Of a DNA stretch of 64,000 nt, positions 8,042-18,884 are shown piece after piece. A model generated the notes under the pieces. The model had not been told where the DNA came from. It did no database searches and saw nothing but the letters and a program-made list of their open reading frames with translations. This stretch comes from CADEED01 sp963842515 (GTDB taxonomy: Bacteria; Pseudomonadota; Gammaproteobacteria; Steroidobacterales; Steroidobacteraceae): assembly GCA_963842515.1 (NCBI GenBank), contig CAWJGO010000002.1, positions 496,001 through 560,000 on the forward strand, in the 5' to 3' direction. The position numbers were made by a program, and so were the translations under genes. Numbering within the stretch: position 1 is the stretch's first letter; each line of letters opens with the position of its first letter.

Positions 8042-9382
8042 ATGTCGAGCGCGCAACCTTTGTCAAAGCCCGCTTCCTATTTCGGAAGTGTTTCGCCCGT
8101 CAAATTCGAAGGCCTGAAGTCGGACAATCCGCTGGCCTACCGTTACTACAACAAGGACCAGATCGTCCTCGGCAAGCGCATGGAAGACCTTCTGCGCCCG
8201 GCCGTTTGTTATTGGCATTCATTCGCGTGGAACGGCCACGACATTTTCGGCCAGGGCACTTTCGACCGTCCGTGGAATGCGGGCGTGATGGATCAGGCCG
8301 CCGCCTGGGCCAAGATGGATGCCGCATTCGACTTCTTCACGACGCTCGGTACGCCGTTCTATTGCTTCCACGACGTGGATGCGATGCCGGCGGCAAACAA
8401 CATCAAAGAGCATGTCGCGAACCTCGCCGCGACGATCGACCGCCTCGAGAAGAAGCAGGCCGAGACAGGCATCAAGCTGCTCTGGGGCACGGCCAATCTG
8501 TTCTCGCATCCTCGCTACATGGGAGGTGCCTCGACAAACCCGGATCCGGATGTGTGGGCGTTCGCGGCCACGCAGGTGCGTCATTGCATGGACGCCACCA
8601 AGCGTCTCGGCGGCGCCAACTACGTGCTGTGGGGTGGCCGTGAAGGCTACGACACGCTGCTCAACACCAGCCTCAAGCACGAGCTCGCCAACTTCGGCCG
8701 CTTCCTGCAGCTGGTCGTCGAGCACAAGCACAAGATCGGTTTCAAAGGCACGATCCTCATCGAGCCGAAGCCGCATGAACCGACCAAGCACCAGTACGAC
8801 TTCGACACCGCGACCGTGTACGGCTTCCTCAAGAAGAACGGTCTCGAGAACGAAGTGAAGGTGAACATCGAAGCCAACCACGCGACGCTCGCCGGTCACA
8901 GCTTCGATCATGAAATCGCGATGGCCGATGCGCTCGGCATCTTCGGCTCGATCGACATCAACCGTGGCGATCCGCAGAACGGCTGGGACACCGACCAGTT
9001 CCACAACGATCCGCTCGACATGACGCTGGCGATGTACCGCATCCTCAAGGCCGGCGGCTTCACCACCGGCGGCTTCAACTTCGACGCCAAGGTGCGCCGT
9101 CAGAGCATCGACCCCGCCGACATGTTCTATGGACACGTGGGCGGTCTCGACCTGCTGGCGCGCACGCTGTTGTCGGCAGCGGCGCTCATCGAGAACGGTG
9201 GCATCGACAAGTTCGTCGAGCAGCGCTATGCGAAGTGGGCGGGCGAGGCCGGCCAGAAAATCCACGCCAAGGGTGCGTCGCTGGAGTCGATCTCCGATGC
9301 TGCGGTGGCGGCCAACATCAATCCGAAGCCGCAATCGGGCCGCCAGGAATATCTGGAGAATCTGGTCAACCGCTTCGTCTGA
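8042..9382 (+). CDS. xylA: Xylose isomerase
   Basis: A 446-residue class II xylose isomerase that interconverts D-xylose and D-xylulose in the cytosol with two divalent metals. Visible signatures: the HSFAWNGHDIFGQGTF region, YCFHDVDAMP (catalytic His/Asp), LLWGTANLFSHPRYMGGA, VLWGGREGYDTLLNT, the metal-binding ILIEPKPHEPTKHQYD, and NIEANHATLAGHSFDHE. The start is fixed by GAGGAG 7 nt upstream. It forms a translationally coupled pair with xylB, giving the isomerase pathway into the pentose phosphate route. No transporter for xylose is seen adjacent. Confidence 0.97.
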   Translation: MSSAQPLSKPASYFGSVSPVKFEGLKSDNPLAYRYYNKDQIVLGKRMEDLLRPAVCYWHSFAWNGHDIFGQGTFDRPWNAGVMDQAAAWAKMDAAFDFFTTLGTPFYCFHDVDAMPAANNIKEHVANLAATIDRLEKKQAETGIKLLWGTANLFSHPRYMGGASTNPDPDVWAFAATQVRHCMDATKRLGGANYVLWGGREGYDTLLNTSLKHELANFGRFLQLVVEHKHKIGFKGTILIEPKPHEPTKHQYDFDTATVYGFLKKNGLENEVKVNIEANHATLAGHSFDHEIAMADALGIFGSIDINRGDPQNGWDTDQFHNDPLDMTLAMYRILKAGGFTTGGFNFDAKVRRQSIDPADMFYGHVGGLDLLARTLLSAAALIENGGIDKFVEQRYAKWAGEAGQKIHAKGASLESISDAAVAANINPKPQSGRQEYLENLVNRFV

Positions 9383-9516
9383 CTTTAAGCGGACCGCACG
9401 CGATGTCGTGGTCGGAAAATCGGCAGCCATGCCGGTTCTGATGGCTCGGCATCGCGGTCGGACGGCGCGCCCGCGTCGAATTCAGTGCACCCTTCCACGG
9501 AAAGCTGATCGCCGCA

Positions 9517-9530
9517 TACATACGTATGCA
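9517..9530. promoter_or_regulatory. LacI-type operator (copy 1), upstream of alpha-amylase
   Basis: TACATACGTATGCA, a copy of the palindrome with invariant core ATACGTAT that recurs seven times between 9.5 and 30.2 kb. It lies 64 nt before the amylase start at 9595. It is the most degenerate copy (first half TACAT rather than TGAAT/TGCAT). Confidence 0.7.
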
Positions 9531-9594
9531 TCGTGCGCTTGCGCACCGCCGTAACGTAGAGTGCCGCGACTTGGGGTTGGCGGTGGGGGTAGCG

Positions 9595-11394
9595 ATGCGA
9601 CAGGTCCTGGCTTGTCTCGGTCTGTGCGCGTTCGCGACGTCGTCGTCCGCCGCCCCTGACTACCGACAGCGTCCCTCCGAAGACGAGATCGTCTACTTCG
9701 TCCTGCCCGACCGCTTCGAGAACGGCGACACCGGCAATGACAACGGAGGCCTCGAAGGCGATCGGCTAACCACCGGCTTCGACCCCACCCACAAGGGCTT
9801 CTACCACGGCGGCGATCTTCGCGGCCTGATCGCGCGTCTGGACTACATCCAGGGTCTCGGCGCTACCGCCATCTGGCTGGGGCCTATATATAAGAATAAG
9901 GCCGTGCAGGGCGGTCCGGGCCAGGAGACCGCGGGCTATCACGGTTACTGGATCACCGACTTCACCAGCGTCGATCCGCATTTCGGCGATGAAGCCGACA
10001 TGCGTGCCTTTGTCGAGGCAGTGCACGCACGCGGCATGAAGGTGTACCTCGACATCATCACCAACCACACCGCCGACGTGATCCAGTATCGCGAGTGTGT
10101 CGGCGGGCCTTGCGCGTATCGCAGCAAGGGCTCCTATCCGTATTCACGCCAGGGCGGGCCCGGCGGGCAGCCCATCAACGCAGGGTTCGAAGGCGATGGC
10201 GTACGCTCTGCGGCGAACTTTGCGCGGCTCACCCAGCCCACGTACGCCTACACGCCATTCGTGCCGCCGGCCGAAGCGAACGTCAAGGTGCCGGCGTGGC
10301 TGAACTCGGCTAACTACTACCACAACCGCGGCAACTCGGATTTCCGCGGCGAAAGCTCCTTGTTCGGTGATTTCTTCGGGCTCGACGATCTCATGACCGA
10401 GAACCCACGCGTGGTGCAGGGGTTCATCGAAATATTCGGCGCCTGGATCGAGCGTTTCGGCATCGACGGATTTCGCATCGATACCGCGCGTCACGTAAAT
10501 CCGGAATTCTGGCAAGCCTTCGTGCCCGCCATGCTCTCGCGGGCCAGGGCCCGCGGCATTCCCCATTTCCACATCTTCGGTGAAGTGGCAGCCGAGGGCG
10601 TCGACGTGGCCCAGCTCGCGCGCCACACGCGTGTGGACAAGCTGCCCTCGGTGCTCGACTTCGGGTTCGCGGGTGCCGTCAACAAGGTGGTGGCGGGCAA
10701 CGAAGGCACCTCGGTGCTCGCGCGTTTGTACCAGGACGACGGGCTTTACGAAGGTGGCGAAGCCGCGGCGCTGCGCCTGCCCACGTTCACCGGGAACCAC
10801 GACTTCGGCCGCCTCGCCTGGATCATCCGCACCGCGCGCCCGGGCGCAAGCGACGCGGAGGTGCTTCAGCGCGTAATGCTTTCCAACGCCATGTTGTTCC
10901 TGTTGCGCGGAGTTCCAGTGGTGTACTACGGCGATGAACAAGGATTCATCGGCCACGGCATCGACCAGGACGCCCGCCAGGATCTGTTCGCCAGCCGCGT
11001 GCCGAGTTACAACGATCAGGGCTTGTTAGGAACCCAGACGACGACGGCAGTGGCGAACTTCAATTCGCAGCATCCGCTGTACGCGCAGATCGCCGGACTC
11101 GCGAAGCTGCGCCAGGCATATGTGGGCCTTCGGCGCGGTCGCCAGGTGGTGCGCGCGCACGGCAACGAGCCGGGATTGTTAGCTGTGTCGCGGCTGAGCG
11201 GCCACGGGAGCGAACTGGTGCTGGCGTTCAATACCTCGGCATCGACCGCCGTCGCCCAGCTGGAGGTGGAGATGGGCTCGAAGGTGTTCAGAACCGTGCG
11301 AGGCCCATGTGCCGCACGTGCCAGTGCGCCGGGGAGCTTTCGCGTCGAGGTGCCGCCGCTCGGTTACGTGGTGTGTGAAGGAGTGGCGCAATGA
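9595..11394 (+). CDS. Periplasmic GH13 alpha-amylase family enzyme
   Basis: A 599-residue secreted GH13 enzyme. The start is set at ATG 9595 because it opens a good Sec signal peptide (MRQVLACLGLCAFATSSSAA) and has GGGGG upstream; an in-frame ATG at 9526 would lie inside the operator. Conserved regions: I DIITNHTADV, II GFRIDTARHVN (nucleophile Asp), III FHIFGEVA (acid/base Glu), IV FTGNHDFGR (Asp). The N-terminal VYFVLPDRFENGDTGNDNGG is typical of enzymes acting on maltodextrins or cyclodextrins. Its stop overlaps the GH97 start by 4 nt; operon amylase-GH97-transporter under operator copy 1. Confidence 0.93.
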   Translation: MRQVLACLGLCAFATSSSAAPDYRQRPSEDEIVYFVLPDRFENGDTGNDNGGLEGDRLTTGFDPTHKGFYHGGDLRGLIARLDYIQGLGATAIWLGPIYKNKAVQGGPGQETAGYHGYWITDFTSVDPHFGDEADMRAFVEAVHARGMKVYLDIITNHTADVIQYRECVGGPCAYRSKGSYPYSRQGGPGGQPINAGFEGDGVRSAANFARLTQPTYAYTPFVPPAEANVKVPAWLNSANYYHNRGNSDFRGESSLFGDFFGLDDLMTENPRVVQGFIEIFGAWIERFGIDGFRIDTARHVNPEFWQAFVPAMLSRARARGIPHFHIFGEVAAEGVDVAQLARHTRVDKLPSVLDFGFAGAVNKVVAGNEGTSVLARLYQDDGLYEGGEAAALRLPTFTGNHDFGRLAWIIRTARPGASDAEVLQRVMLSNAMLFLLRGVPVVYYGDEQGFIGHGIDQDARQDLFASRVPSYNDQGLLGTQTTTAVANFNSQHPLYAQIAGLAKLRQAYVGLRRGRQVVRAHGNEPGLLAVSRLSGHGSELVLAFNTSASTAVAQLEVEMGSKVFRTVRGPCAARASAPGSFRVEVPPLGYVVCEGVAQ

Positions 11395-13514
11395 AGCTGC
11401 GCGTTGTGCTGGCGATGTTCTGCGTCCTGGCCGTTCACCCGGCCGTCGCACAGGTCTCGCAAATCGTGACACCCCCGGCTTCCGGCGCAAGCGCACGCTC
11501 GCCGGGCGGAAGCCTCGCGGTGACAGTACGCGTGAGCGGCGAGGGTCGGCCGGAATATACCGTGCTCAGGGGCGGCCAGCCGGTGATCAACTGGTCGCGG
11601 CTCGGCTTCATTCTTGCCAACCAACCCAAGCTCGAGCGCAACTTCGAGCTGGCGGGTGCGGAACAGAAAGTGCTCGACGACACCTGGGAGCAACCCTGGG
11701 GCGAGCGACGCTACGTGCGCAACCACTGCACGGAGTTGCGCGTCACGATGCGGGAGAAGACCGGCGCGCGGCGCACTCTCATCGTGACCTTCCGGGTATT
11801 CGACGACGGCGTGGGCTTTCGTTACGAATTTCCCGGGCAGGCTGCGCTTACACAGGTGGACATCGTCGATGAGCTCACCGAATTCGACGTCGCGGAAGCG
11901 GCGACGGCCTGGTGGATTCCGGGCGGTGAGTGGAATCGCTACGAGTATCTGTACAACAAGACACCTTTGAACGAAGTGGCGCAGGCGCACACGCCGTTGA
12001 CTCTCAGGACCGCGAGCGGCGTGCACATTGCAATCCACGAAGCAGCGCTCGTCGACTATTCAGGCATGTGGCTGCGCCGCGTTGCCGGCCAGCGATTGAA
12101 GGCCGTGCTGTCGCCATCGTCGACGGGTCCCAAGGTTCGCCGCAAGGCGCCATTCAACACTCCGTGGCGGACGCTGCAGATCGCGGGCACCGCGCCTGGC
12201 CTCTACATGTCCGACCTCATCCTGAACCTCAACGAGCCAAACAAGCTCGGCGACGTGTCGTGGGTCAAGCCGTTCAAATATGTCGGTATCTGGTGGGGCA
12301 TGCACCTCGGTACGCACACCTGGTCGTCCGGAGCGAAACACGGCGCGACCACGGCGGAGACGAAGCGTTATATCGATTTTGCGGCCCGGCACGGGTTTCG
12401 CGGCGTGCTCGTGGAGGGCTGGAACAAGGGTTGGGATGGCGACTGGTTCGCGAGCGGCCACGACTTCAGCTTCACCGAGGCGTATCCCGATTTCGACCTG
12501 GCGGCACTTGCGGCCTACGCGAAGAAGAAAGGTGTGCGTCTCGTCGGCCATCACGAAACCGCCGGCAACATCGCAGTGTATGAAAAGCAGTTAGGGCCGG
12601 CGCTCGACCTGTACGCGAAGCTCGGCATCGATTCAGTGAAGACCGGCTACGTGGCCGACGCGGGTGGCGTGCAGGCACTGGGGGAGGATGGCCGGATTCA
12701 TTTCGAGTGGCATGACGGGCAGGTGCAGTCGCGGCATCACATGCTCGTGGTGACCGAAGCCGCCAGGCGCCGGATCGCCGTGAACCCGCACGAGCCCATC
12801 AAGGACACCGGCCTGCGCCGCACATACCCGAACTGGGTCTCGCGAGAAGGCGCGCGTGGCATGGAATACAACGCCTGGGGCGATCCGCCGAATCCTCCCG
12901 AGCATGAGGCCAATCTCGTCTTCACCCGAATGCTGGCCGGACCGATGGATTTCACGCCTGGCGTCCTGAGCCTCATCGGCGCCGGCGGCAAGCGCCTCCA
13001 GTCCACCGTGGCCAAACAACTCGCGCTGTACGTGGTGCTTTACAGCCCGATCCAGATGGCAGCGGATCTTCCCGAGAACTATGCGAAGTATCCGCAGCCA
13101 TTCCAGTTCATCAAGGATGTGCCCGTGGACTGGAGCGACACGCGCGTGCTCAATGGCGAGGTGGGGGACTACGTCACCATCGCCCGCAAGGACCGCCACA
13201 GCGAAGACTGGTATATCGGCGCCATTACCGACGAAGAGCCGCGCGTGCTGCGCGCCTCGCTCGACTTTCTCGACGACGGAAAAAAGTACTACGCCACTAT
13301 CTATCGCGACGGGCGGAACGCGGGCTTCGACGCCGACGGTCATTCACTCGATATCGAGACTCGTCCCGTATCGCGATTCGACACACTCCAGCTGAAACTC
13401 GCGCCAGGCGGCGGACAAGCCATTCGCATCTCCACGAGCGTGGGCAAGGTAGGGCCGCGCTCATCGCCCAAGCCCCGGACCAAAAAGGTACCGCCGGAAT
13501 TCGACGTCGAATGA
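11391..13514 (+). CDS. GH97 alpha-glucosidase (SusB-like), secreted
   Basis: A 707-residue GH97 enzyme with a signal peptide (MKLRVVLAMFCVLAVHPAVA). Layout: N-terminal beta-super-sandwich (to ~290), catalytic barrel (~290-590; YVGIWWGMHLG, GFRGVLVEGWNKGW, SVKTGYVADAGG), C-terminal beta domain. Glutamates in LVGHHETAGN, RGMEYNAWG and PPNPPEHEAN match the calcium-binding and inverting catalytic set of SusB, so an inverting alpha-glucosidase is expected rather than a retaining alpha-galactosidase. It would release glucose from maltooligosaccharides in the periplasm. ATGA overlaps on both sides couple it to the amylase and the transporter. Confidence 0.93.
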   Translation: MKLRVVLAMFCVLAVHPAVAQVSQIVTPPASGASARSPGGSLAVTVRVSGEGRPEYTVLRGGQPVINWSRLGFILANQPKLERNFELAGAEQKVLDDTWEQPWGERRYVRNHCTELRVTMREKTGARRTLIVTFRVFDDGVGFRYEFPGQAALTQVDIVDELTEFDVAEAATAWWIPGGEWNRYEYLYNKTPLNEVAQAHTPLTLRTASGVHIAIHEAALVDYSGMWLRRVAGQRLKAVLSPSSTGPKVRRKAPFNTPWRTLQIAGTAPGLYMSDLILNLNEPNKLGDVSWVKPFKYVGIWWGMHLGTHTWSSGAKHGATTAETKRYIDFAARHGFRGVLVEGWNKGWDGDWFASGHDFSFTEAYPDFDLAALAAYAKKKGVRLVGHHETAGNIAVYEKQLGPALDLYAKLGIDSVKTGYVADAGGVQALGEDGRIHFEWHDGQVQSRHHMLVVTEAARRRIAVNPHEPIKDTGLRRTYPNWVSREGARGMEYNAWGDPPNPPEHEANLVFTRMLAGPMDFTPGVLSLIGAGGKRLQSTVAKQLALYVVLYSPIQMAADLPENYAKYPQPFQFIKDVPVDWSDTRVLNGEVGDYVTIARKDRHSEDWYIGAITDEEPRVLRASLDFLDDGKKYYATIYRDGRNAGFDADGHSLDIETRPVSRFDTLQLKLAPGGGQAIRISTSVGKVGPRSSPKPRTKKVPPEFDVE

Positions 13515-14986
13515 ACGGGTCTTACAAGCCGCAGATCTCGTTCTGGCAGATCTGGAACATGTGTTTCGGATTTCTCGGGCTGCAGTTCGGATTCCAGCTG
13601 CAGAACTCGAACGTGAGCCGCATCTTCCAGACGCTGGGCGCGGAGGTGGACCAGCTGCCGATCCTGTGGGTGGCCGCGCCTCTGACCGGCCTGCTCGTCC
13701 AGCCGATCGTCGGCTACTACTCGGATCGCACCTGGAACCGGTTTGGCCGACGCCGCCCGTATTTCCTCGCGGGCGCCATTCTCGCTTCCCTCGCACTCAT
13801 CGCCATGCCGCGATCGCCGGTGTTGTGGATGGCAGCGGGCATGCTGTGGATCCTCGATGCCAGCATCAACATAGCGATGGAGCCGTTCCGTGCGTTCGTC
13901 GGCGATCAATTGCCGGAGCGGCAGCGCCCCGCGGGATACGCGATGCAGAGCTTTTTCATCGGCGCTGGCGCGGTGATCGCCGGGATGCTGCCGTGGATTT
14001 TTGCGAATGCGGGCGTGAGCAACGTGGGCACAGGCGCTGGCGCCGCCTCGATACCGGACACAGTGCGCTATTCATTCGACATCGGCGCCGTCGTGCTCGC
14101 GGGCGCGATGTTGTGGACGATCTTCCGGACCAGGGAATACCCGCCTGCGGAACTGCACGGCTTCACGGATTCGACACCGCTTGCGGAGGGCGTCACGCCC
14201 GGCAGCGCCACCAACGCCAAGGCGCGCGGCGCGTTGTGGCTTGGCGTCGGCATCGCCGGAGCGTTCCTCGTCTGGCATTTTCAGCGGCGTGCGGAGCTAT
14301 ACATCCTGTGTGGATTGTTCGGGACCTGGGGTGTGGCGCTGTTGTCAAACGCAGCGAACGCGGGCGAGGGGATGTTTGCAACACTGATGCGCGACATCGA
14401 CGGCATGCCGGCGCGCATGCGGCAGCTCATTCCCGTGCAGTTCTTTTCATGGCTTGCGCTGTTCGCGATGTGGCTGTTCACGAACCCCGCCGTGACACAG
14501 GTGCATTTCCACGCCACCGACACCACTGGGGCCGCGTACAACGAAGGTGCGAACTGGGTGGGCGTGCTCTTTTCAGCGTATAGCGGTTTCGCGGCGCTGG
14601 CCGCGATCGTGATCCCGATCATGGTCCGCAAACTCGGACTCACCGTCAGTCATTTCGTCAACCTGCTGCTCGGTGGTGTAGGCCTTGCATCCTTCCTGGT
14701 AATCCGTGACCCGGACTGGTTATTGGCGTCCATGGTCGGCGTCGGTTTCGCGTGGGCGTCAATCGTGTCGTTACCGTACGCACTGCTCGCTGGCAGCGTC
14801 CCCTCGCGCAAGATGGGCGTGTACATGGGCGTCTTCAATTTCTTCATAGTGATCCCGCAGCTGGTGGCCGCGAGCGTCTTGAGCGACGTGCTGAAGCCGC
14901 TACTCGGCGGGCAGCCGATCTATGTGCTGCTGGTCGGCGGTGCAAGCTTCGTGCTGGCCGGAGTGTTCGCGCTGCGCGTGAAATAG
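13511..14986 (+). CDS. GPH/MFS-type sugar:cation symporter (maltose-type)
   Basis: A 491-residue inner-membrane protein with about 12 hydrophobic helices and the SLC45/GPH-like signature PLTGLLVQPIVGYYSDRTWNRFGRRRP between helices 2 and 3. The order in the operon (amylase, GH97, transporter) suggests it imports glucose or maltose made in the periplasm. It overlaps the GH97 stop by 4 nt. Related proteins sit in maltose loci of Xanthomonas and Caulobacter. It is followed by a REP-like hairpin and a convergent TPR gene. Confidence 0.9.
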   Translation: MNGSYKPQISFWQIWNMCFGFLGLQFGFQLQNSNVSRIFQTLGAEVDQLPILWVAAPLTGLLVQPIVGYYSDRTWNRFGRRRPYFLAGAILASLALIAMPRSPVLWMAAGMLWILDASINIAMEPFRAFVGDQLPERQRPAGYAMQSFFIGAGAVIAGMLPWIFANAGVSNVGTGAGAASIPDTVRYSFDIGAVVLAGAMLWTIFRTREYPPAELHGFTDSTPLAEGVTPGSATNAKARGALWLGVGIAGAFLVWHFQRRAELYILCGLFGTWGVALLSNAANAGEGMFATLMRDIDGMPARMRQLIPVQFFSWLALFAMWLFTNPAVTQVHFHATDTTGAAYNEGANWVGVLFSAYSGFAALAAIVIPIMVRKLGLTVSHFVNLLLGGVGLASFLVIRDPDWLLASMVGVGFAWASIVSLPYALLAGSVPSRKMGVYMGVFNFFIVIPQLVAASVLSDVLKPLLGGQPIYVLLVGGASFVLAGVFALRVK

Positions 14987-14988
14987 GG

Positions 14989-15007
14989 AATGGGGTCAGA
15001 CCCCATT
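14989..15007. repeat. REP-like palindrome (GGGGTCAGACCCC type)
   Basis: AATGGGGTC-A-GACCCCATT, a perfect 9-bp inverted repeat with a 1-nt centre, directly after the transporter stop. AAAAAGGGGCCAGAGC follows it. The GGGGTCAGACCCC word is a common dispersed intergenic element in gamma- and betaproteobacteria, often associated with RAYT transposases; no RAYT gene is in the window. Confidence 0.6.
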
Positions 15008-15109
15008 TGCTAGAAAAAGGGGCCAGAGCTGCACTCAGGGGCTGGTTGTGCGTGGCGGAAGCGCTGGCGAAGATCGTCGGATCGTTCTGGCGATGGCGGC
15101 GCGCCGCTG

Positions 15110-16024
15110 TCAGCGCGTCGCTGGCAATGGATCCGTCGCCAACGACCTCAGCGCCTCTCTCGCCGAATCCTGGAAGCTCGGCGCCTTCAGGCGATTAGCC
15201 TCGGCGAGCGCTCGCTCGTAGAACCCGCGCGCCTCGATGGCGTTGCCTTTCGCCTTCCAGAGGTCTCCTACCGCAAGCAGCGCTGGCGCCAGATAGATGT
15301 GGTAGCCCGCTTTCGTGCGCAACGCGAGGGAACGCTGGAAGCCTGCCAGCGCCCCGTCGAGATCGCCCGCGTCCTGCTTGTGTCCGGCGAGATGACGCAC
15401 GGCATAGGACGCTTCGATATCGAATCCGCCAGCCTCGGCGACAGCGAGCGCTTCCTCGTGGCGCGCGCGCGCGCGCCGCAGTTCCTCGGCCGAGGGGTCC
15501 TTCTTGTTTTCCCAGGTCAGGCCCACGTGAAACAGCGACTCCGCCACTGCGCGTCGGTCGGCGAGGGCTCGCCTGGCTTCCAACGCCTGTTCGAAGAGCC
15601 GGCGGGGTTCCACGAGACTGTTCGCCCGAAAATCCCGCGAGTAGATCGCGAGCCCGAGCTGATCGCGAACGTCGGCGATCAGCGCCGCGTCTTGCAGCGG
15701 CTCGGCAGCCTCTAGGATCGCCCGTAGCTCTTGCACGGCCGGATCCGCGGGAGCACCGGCGAGCCTGGCGCGAGAAAATGCGCAACGTGAGCGTTGCAGG
15801 CGCATGCGGGCGCGCTGCACCAGGGACAGGTCTTTCGCAAGCAGCGGCTCCGCCAGGTCGATCATCTGAAGTGCGTCGTCCGGGCGCCCTGCGCGCCGCA
15901 CTGTCTCGGACGCCTCGAGGAGCTCGCTCACGCCGGCTGCCGCGCGCGGGTCCGTGTCAGCCGCAAACACCGGAGCAGCGAGCAGCACAGCCGCAAGAGC
16001 GACCAGCACACGACCCATGCTCAT
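15110..16024 (-). CDS. Periplasmic TPR-repeat protein
   Basis: A 304-residue secreted protein with signal peptide MSMGRVLVALAAVLLAAPVFA. The rest is alpha-helical and Ala/Leu/Arg-rich, with several 34-residue TPR-like units (for example around AESLFHVGLTWENKKD, DLDGALAGFQRSLAL, GNAIEARGFYERALAEA). TPR proteins mediate protein-protein contacts; no catalytic motif is visible. Its ATG overlaps the LacI stop by 4 nt, so it is translated with the regulator. A role as partner of the starch system is inferred from context only. Confidence 0.75.
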   Translation of the reverse strand: MSMGRVLVALAAVLLAAPVFAADTDPRAAAGVSELLEASETVRRAGRPDDALQMIDLAEPLLAKDLSLVQRARMRLQRSRCAFSRARLAGAPADPAVQELRAILEAAEPLQDAALIADVRDQLGLAIYSRDFRANSLVEPRRLFEQALEARRALADRRAVAESLFHVGLTWENKKDPSAEELRRARARHEEALAVAEAGGFDIEASYAVRHLAGHKQDAGDLDGALAGFQRSLALRTKAGYHIYLAPALLAVGDLWKAKGNAIEARGFYERALAEANRLKAPSFQDSAREALRSLATDPLPATR

Positions 16025-17037
16025 GCCGACTTGCGAATGACCAGGCGCGTGGGGATGACGCTGTTGGCCGCGGCTTCGCCCGCGATCTGCCGCAGCAACG
16101 TTTCGACCAGAAGCTCGCCGGCGCGCCGCGTGTCCTGCATGACCGTGGTCAACGGTGGATTGGTGAGGCTCGCGGCCGGAATGTCGTCGAAGCCGACGAC
16201 CGCCACCTGCCGCGGGACATCAATGCCTGACTCCTGCAGCGCCCGCAGTGCGCCGATCGCAATGAGATCGCTGGCCGCGACGATGGCGTCGAACGCAAGG
16301 CCGCGCGCATGCAGCTCGCAGGCGGCCTGAAATCCCGATTCTTCGAGATTGATGGCATCGACTTGCAACGCGGATGAGGTGGCTACATTCGCTTCCATCA
16401 TGGCGCGCTCATAGCCGCGATAGCGATCGAAGAACTCCGGGGAGTGACTGGTCGCCGAGCCGAGAAACGCGACGCGCCGGCGGCCCTGCGCGAGGAGGTG
16501 GCGCGTGACGTCGAAACCGCCCTGCGCATTGTCCGAGCCGACGGACACGCCCGGTTCGTCGGTGAGCACCGGACCCCAGCGCACGAAGTGCGTGCCTTGT
16601 TCCACCAGCTTGTCGAGCCGCGGGCGGTATTCCTCGTAATCGCCATAACCTAACAAGATGATGCCATCGGCCTTGCGGCTGTCCTCGTAGTCCTGGCAGA
16701 AGTCGCTGGTCAGCTGCTGGAAGGAGATGAGCAGGTCGTAACCCTGGCGCGCTGACGCCCGGGTGATCGAGCCGAGCATGGACAGAAAAAATGGATTGAT
16801 CTGCGAATCGTCGGGGGTAGGGTCTTCGAACAACAGCAGCGCCAGCGTGTTCGAGTGTTGCGACCGCAGGTTCGAAGCGTTCTTGTCGACGCGATAGTTG
16901 AGCTGGCGCGCGATCTCCTCGATACGCTTGCGTGTCTCGAGGCTCACCACCGGGCTGCCGCGCAATGCGCGTGACACGGTGGGCTGTGAGACCCCCGCGA
17001 GAAACGCGATGTCGAAAGATGTCGGTTTTTCGTGCAT
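16021..17037 (-). CDS. LacI-family regulator of the starch/maltodextrin regulon
   Basis: A 338-residue LacI/GalR protein. The N-terminal HTH reads FDIAFLAGVSQPTVSRALRGSPVVS, followed by the hinge RQLNYRVDKNASNLRS and a periplasmic-binding-like effector domain ending in FDDIPAASLTNPPLTTV. The first ATG in frame (17091) adds 18 non-conserved residues; ATG 17037 is the family start. It sits between GH13 genes and is the only LacI-type gene here, so it is the natural reader of the seven TGMATACGTATKCA operators. No operator lies just before it, but it follows the GH13 gene at 17148-18806 on the same strand (110-nt gap), so promoters with operators 2 and 3 may give feedback control. Confidence 0.9.
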   Translation of the reverse strand: MHEKPTSFDIAFLAGVSQPTVSRALRGSPVVSLETRKRIEEIARQLNYRVDKNASNLRSQHSNTLALLLFEDPTPDDSQINPFFLSMLGSITRASARQGYDLLISFQQLTSDFCQDYEDSRKADGIILLGYGDYEEYRPRLDKLVEQGTHFVRWGPVLTDEPGVSVGSDNAQGGFDVTRHLLAQGRRRVAFLGSATSHSPEFFDRYRGYERAMMEANVATSSALQVDAINLEESGFQAACELHARGLAFDAIVAASDLIAIGALRALQESGIDVPRQVAVVGFDDIPAASLTNPPLTTVMQDTRRAGELLVETLLRQIAGEAAANSVIPTRLVIRKSA

Positions 17038-17147
17038 TGATCGCGGCGCGCGTTCGGCGCACCGCCCCCTCAAACTGGAGCGATCATGCACGGGGGCGTC
17101 GGCGAAAAGCTACTGGCGCGGCTGCCCGCGCGCCACGGCCAATAAAA

Positions 17148-18806
<1,659 letters not shown>

Positions 18807-18850
18807 ATGCGGCGCCGAGCTTACCCCAGGCTCAGGGAAGCTCGTGCCGC

Positions 18851-18864
18851 TGCATACGTATTCA
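18851..18864. promoter_or_regulatory. LacI-type operator (copy 2)
   Basis: TGCATACGTATTCA, 45 nt upstream of the GH13 alpha-glucosidase start on the minus strand. It is paired with copy 3, centre-to-centre 17 bp. Confidence 0.75.
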
Positions 18865-18867
18865 AGG

Positions 18868-18881
18868 TGAATACGTATGCG
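18868..18881. promoter_or_regulatory. LacI-type operator (copy 3)
   Basis: TGAATACGTATGCG, 3 bp from copy 2. This tandem arrangement is the only double operator in the set and sits between the minus-strand alpha-glucosidase and a plus-strand structured region. Confidence 0.75.
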
Positions 18882-18884
18882 ATG

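Noticed and set aside
8219..9430. 403-codon minus-strand frame opposite xylA
   Set aside because: Shadow of xylA; Arg/Val/Glu-rich sequence without motifs.
17038..17147. Possible LacI operator directly before the regulator gene
   Set aside because: AATACGCTGTGAG resembles half of the motif only; the second half is missing.
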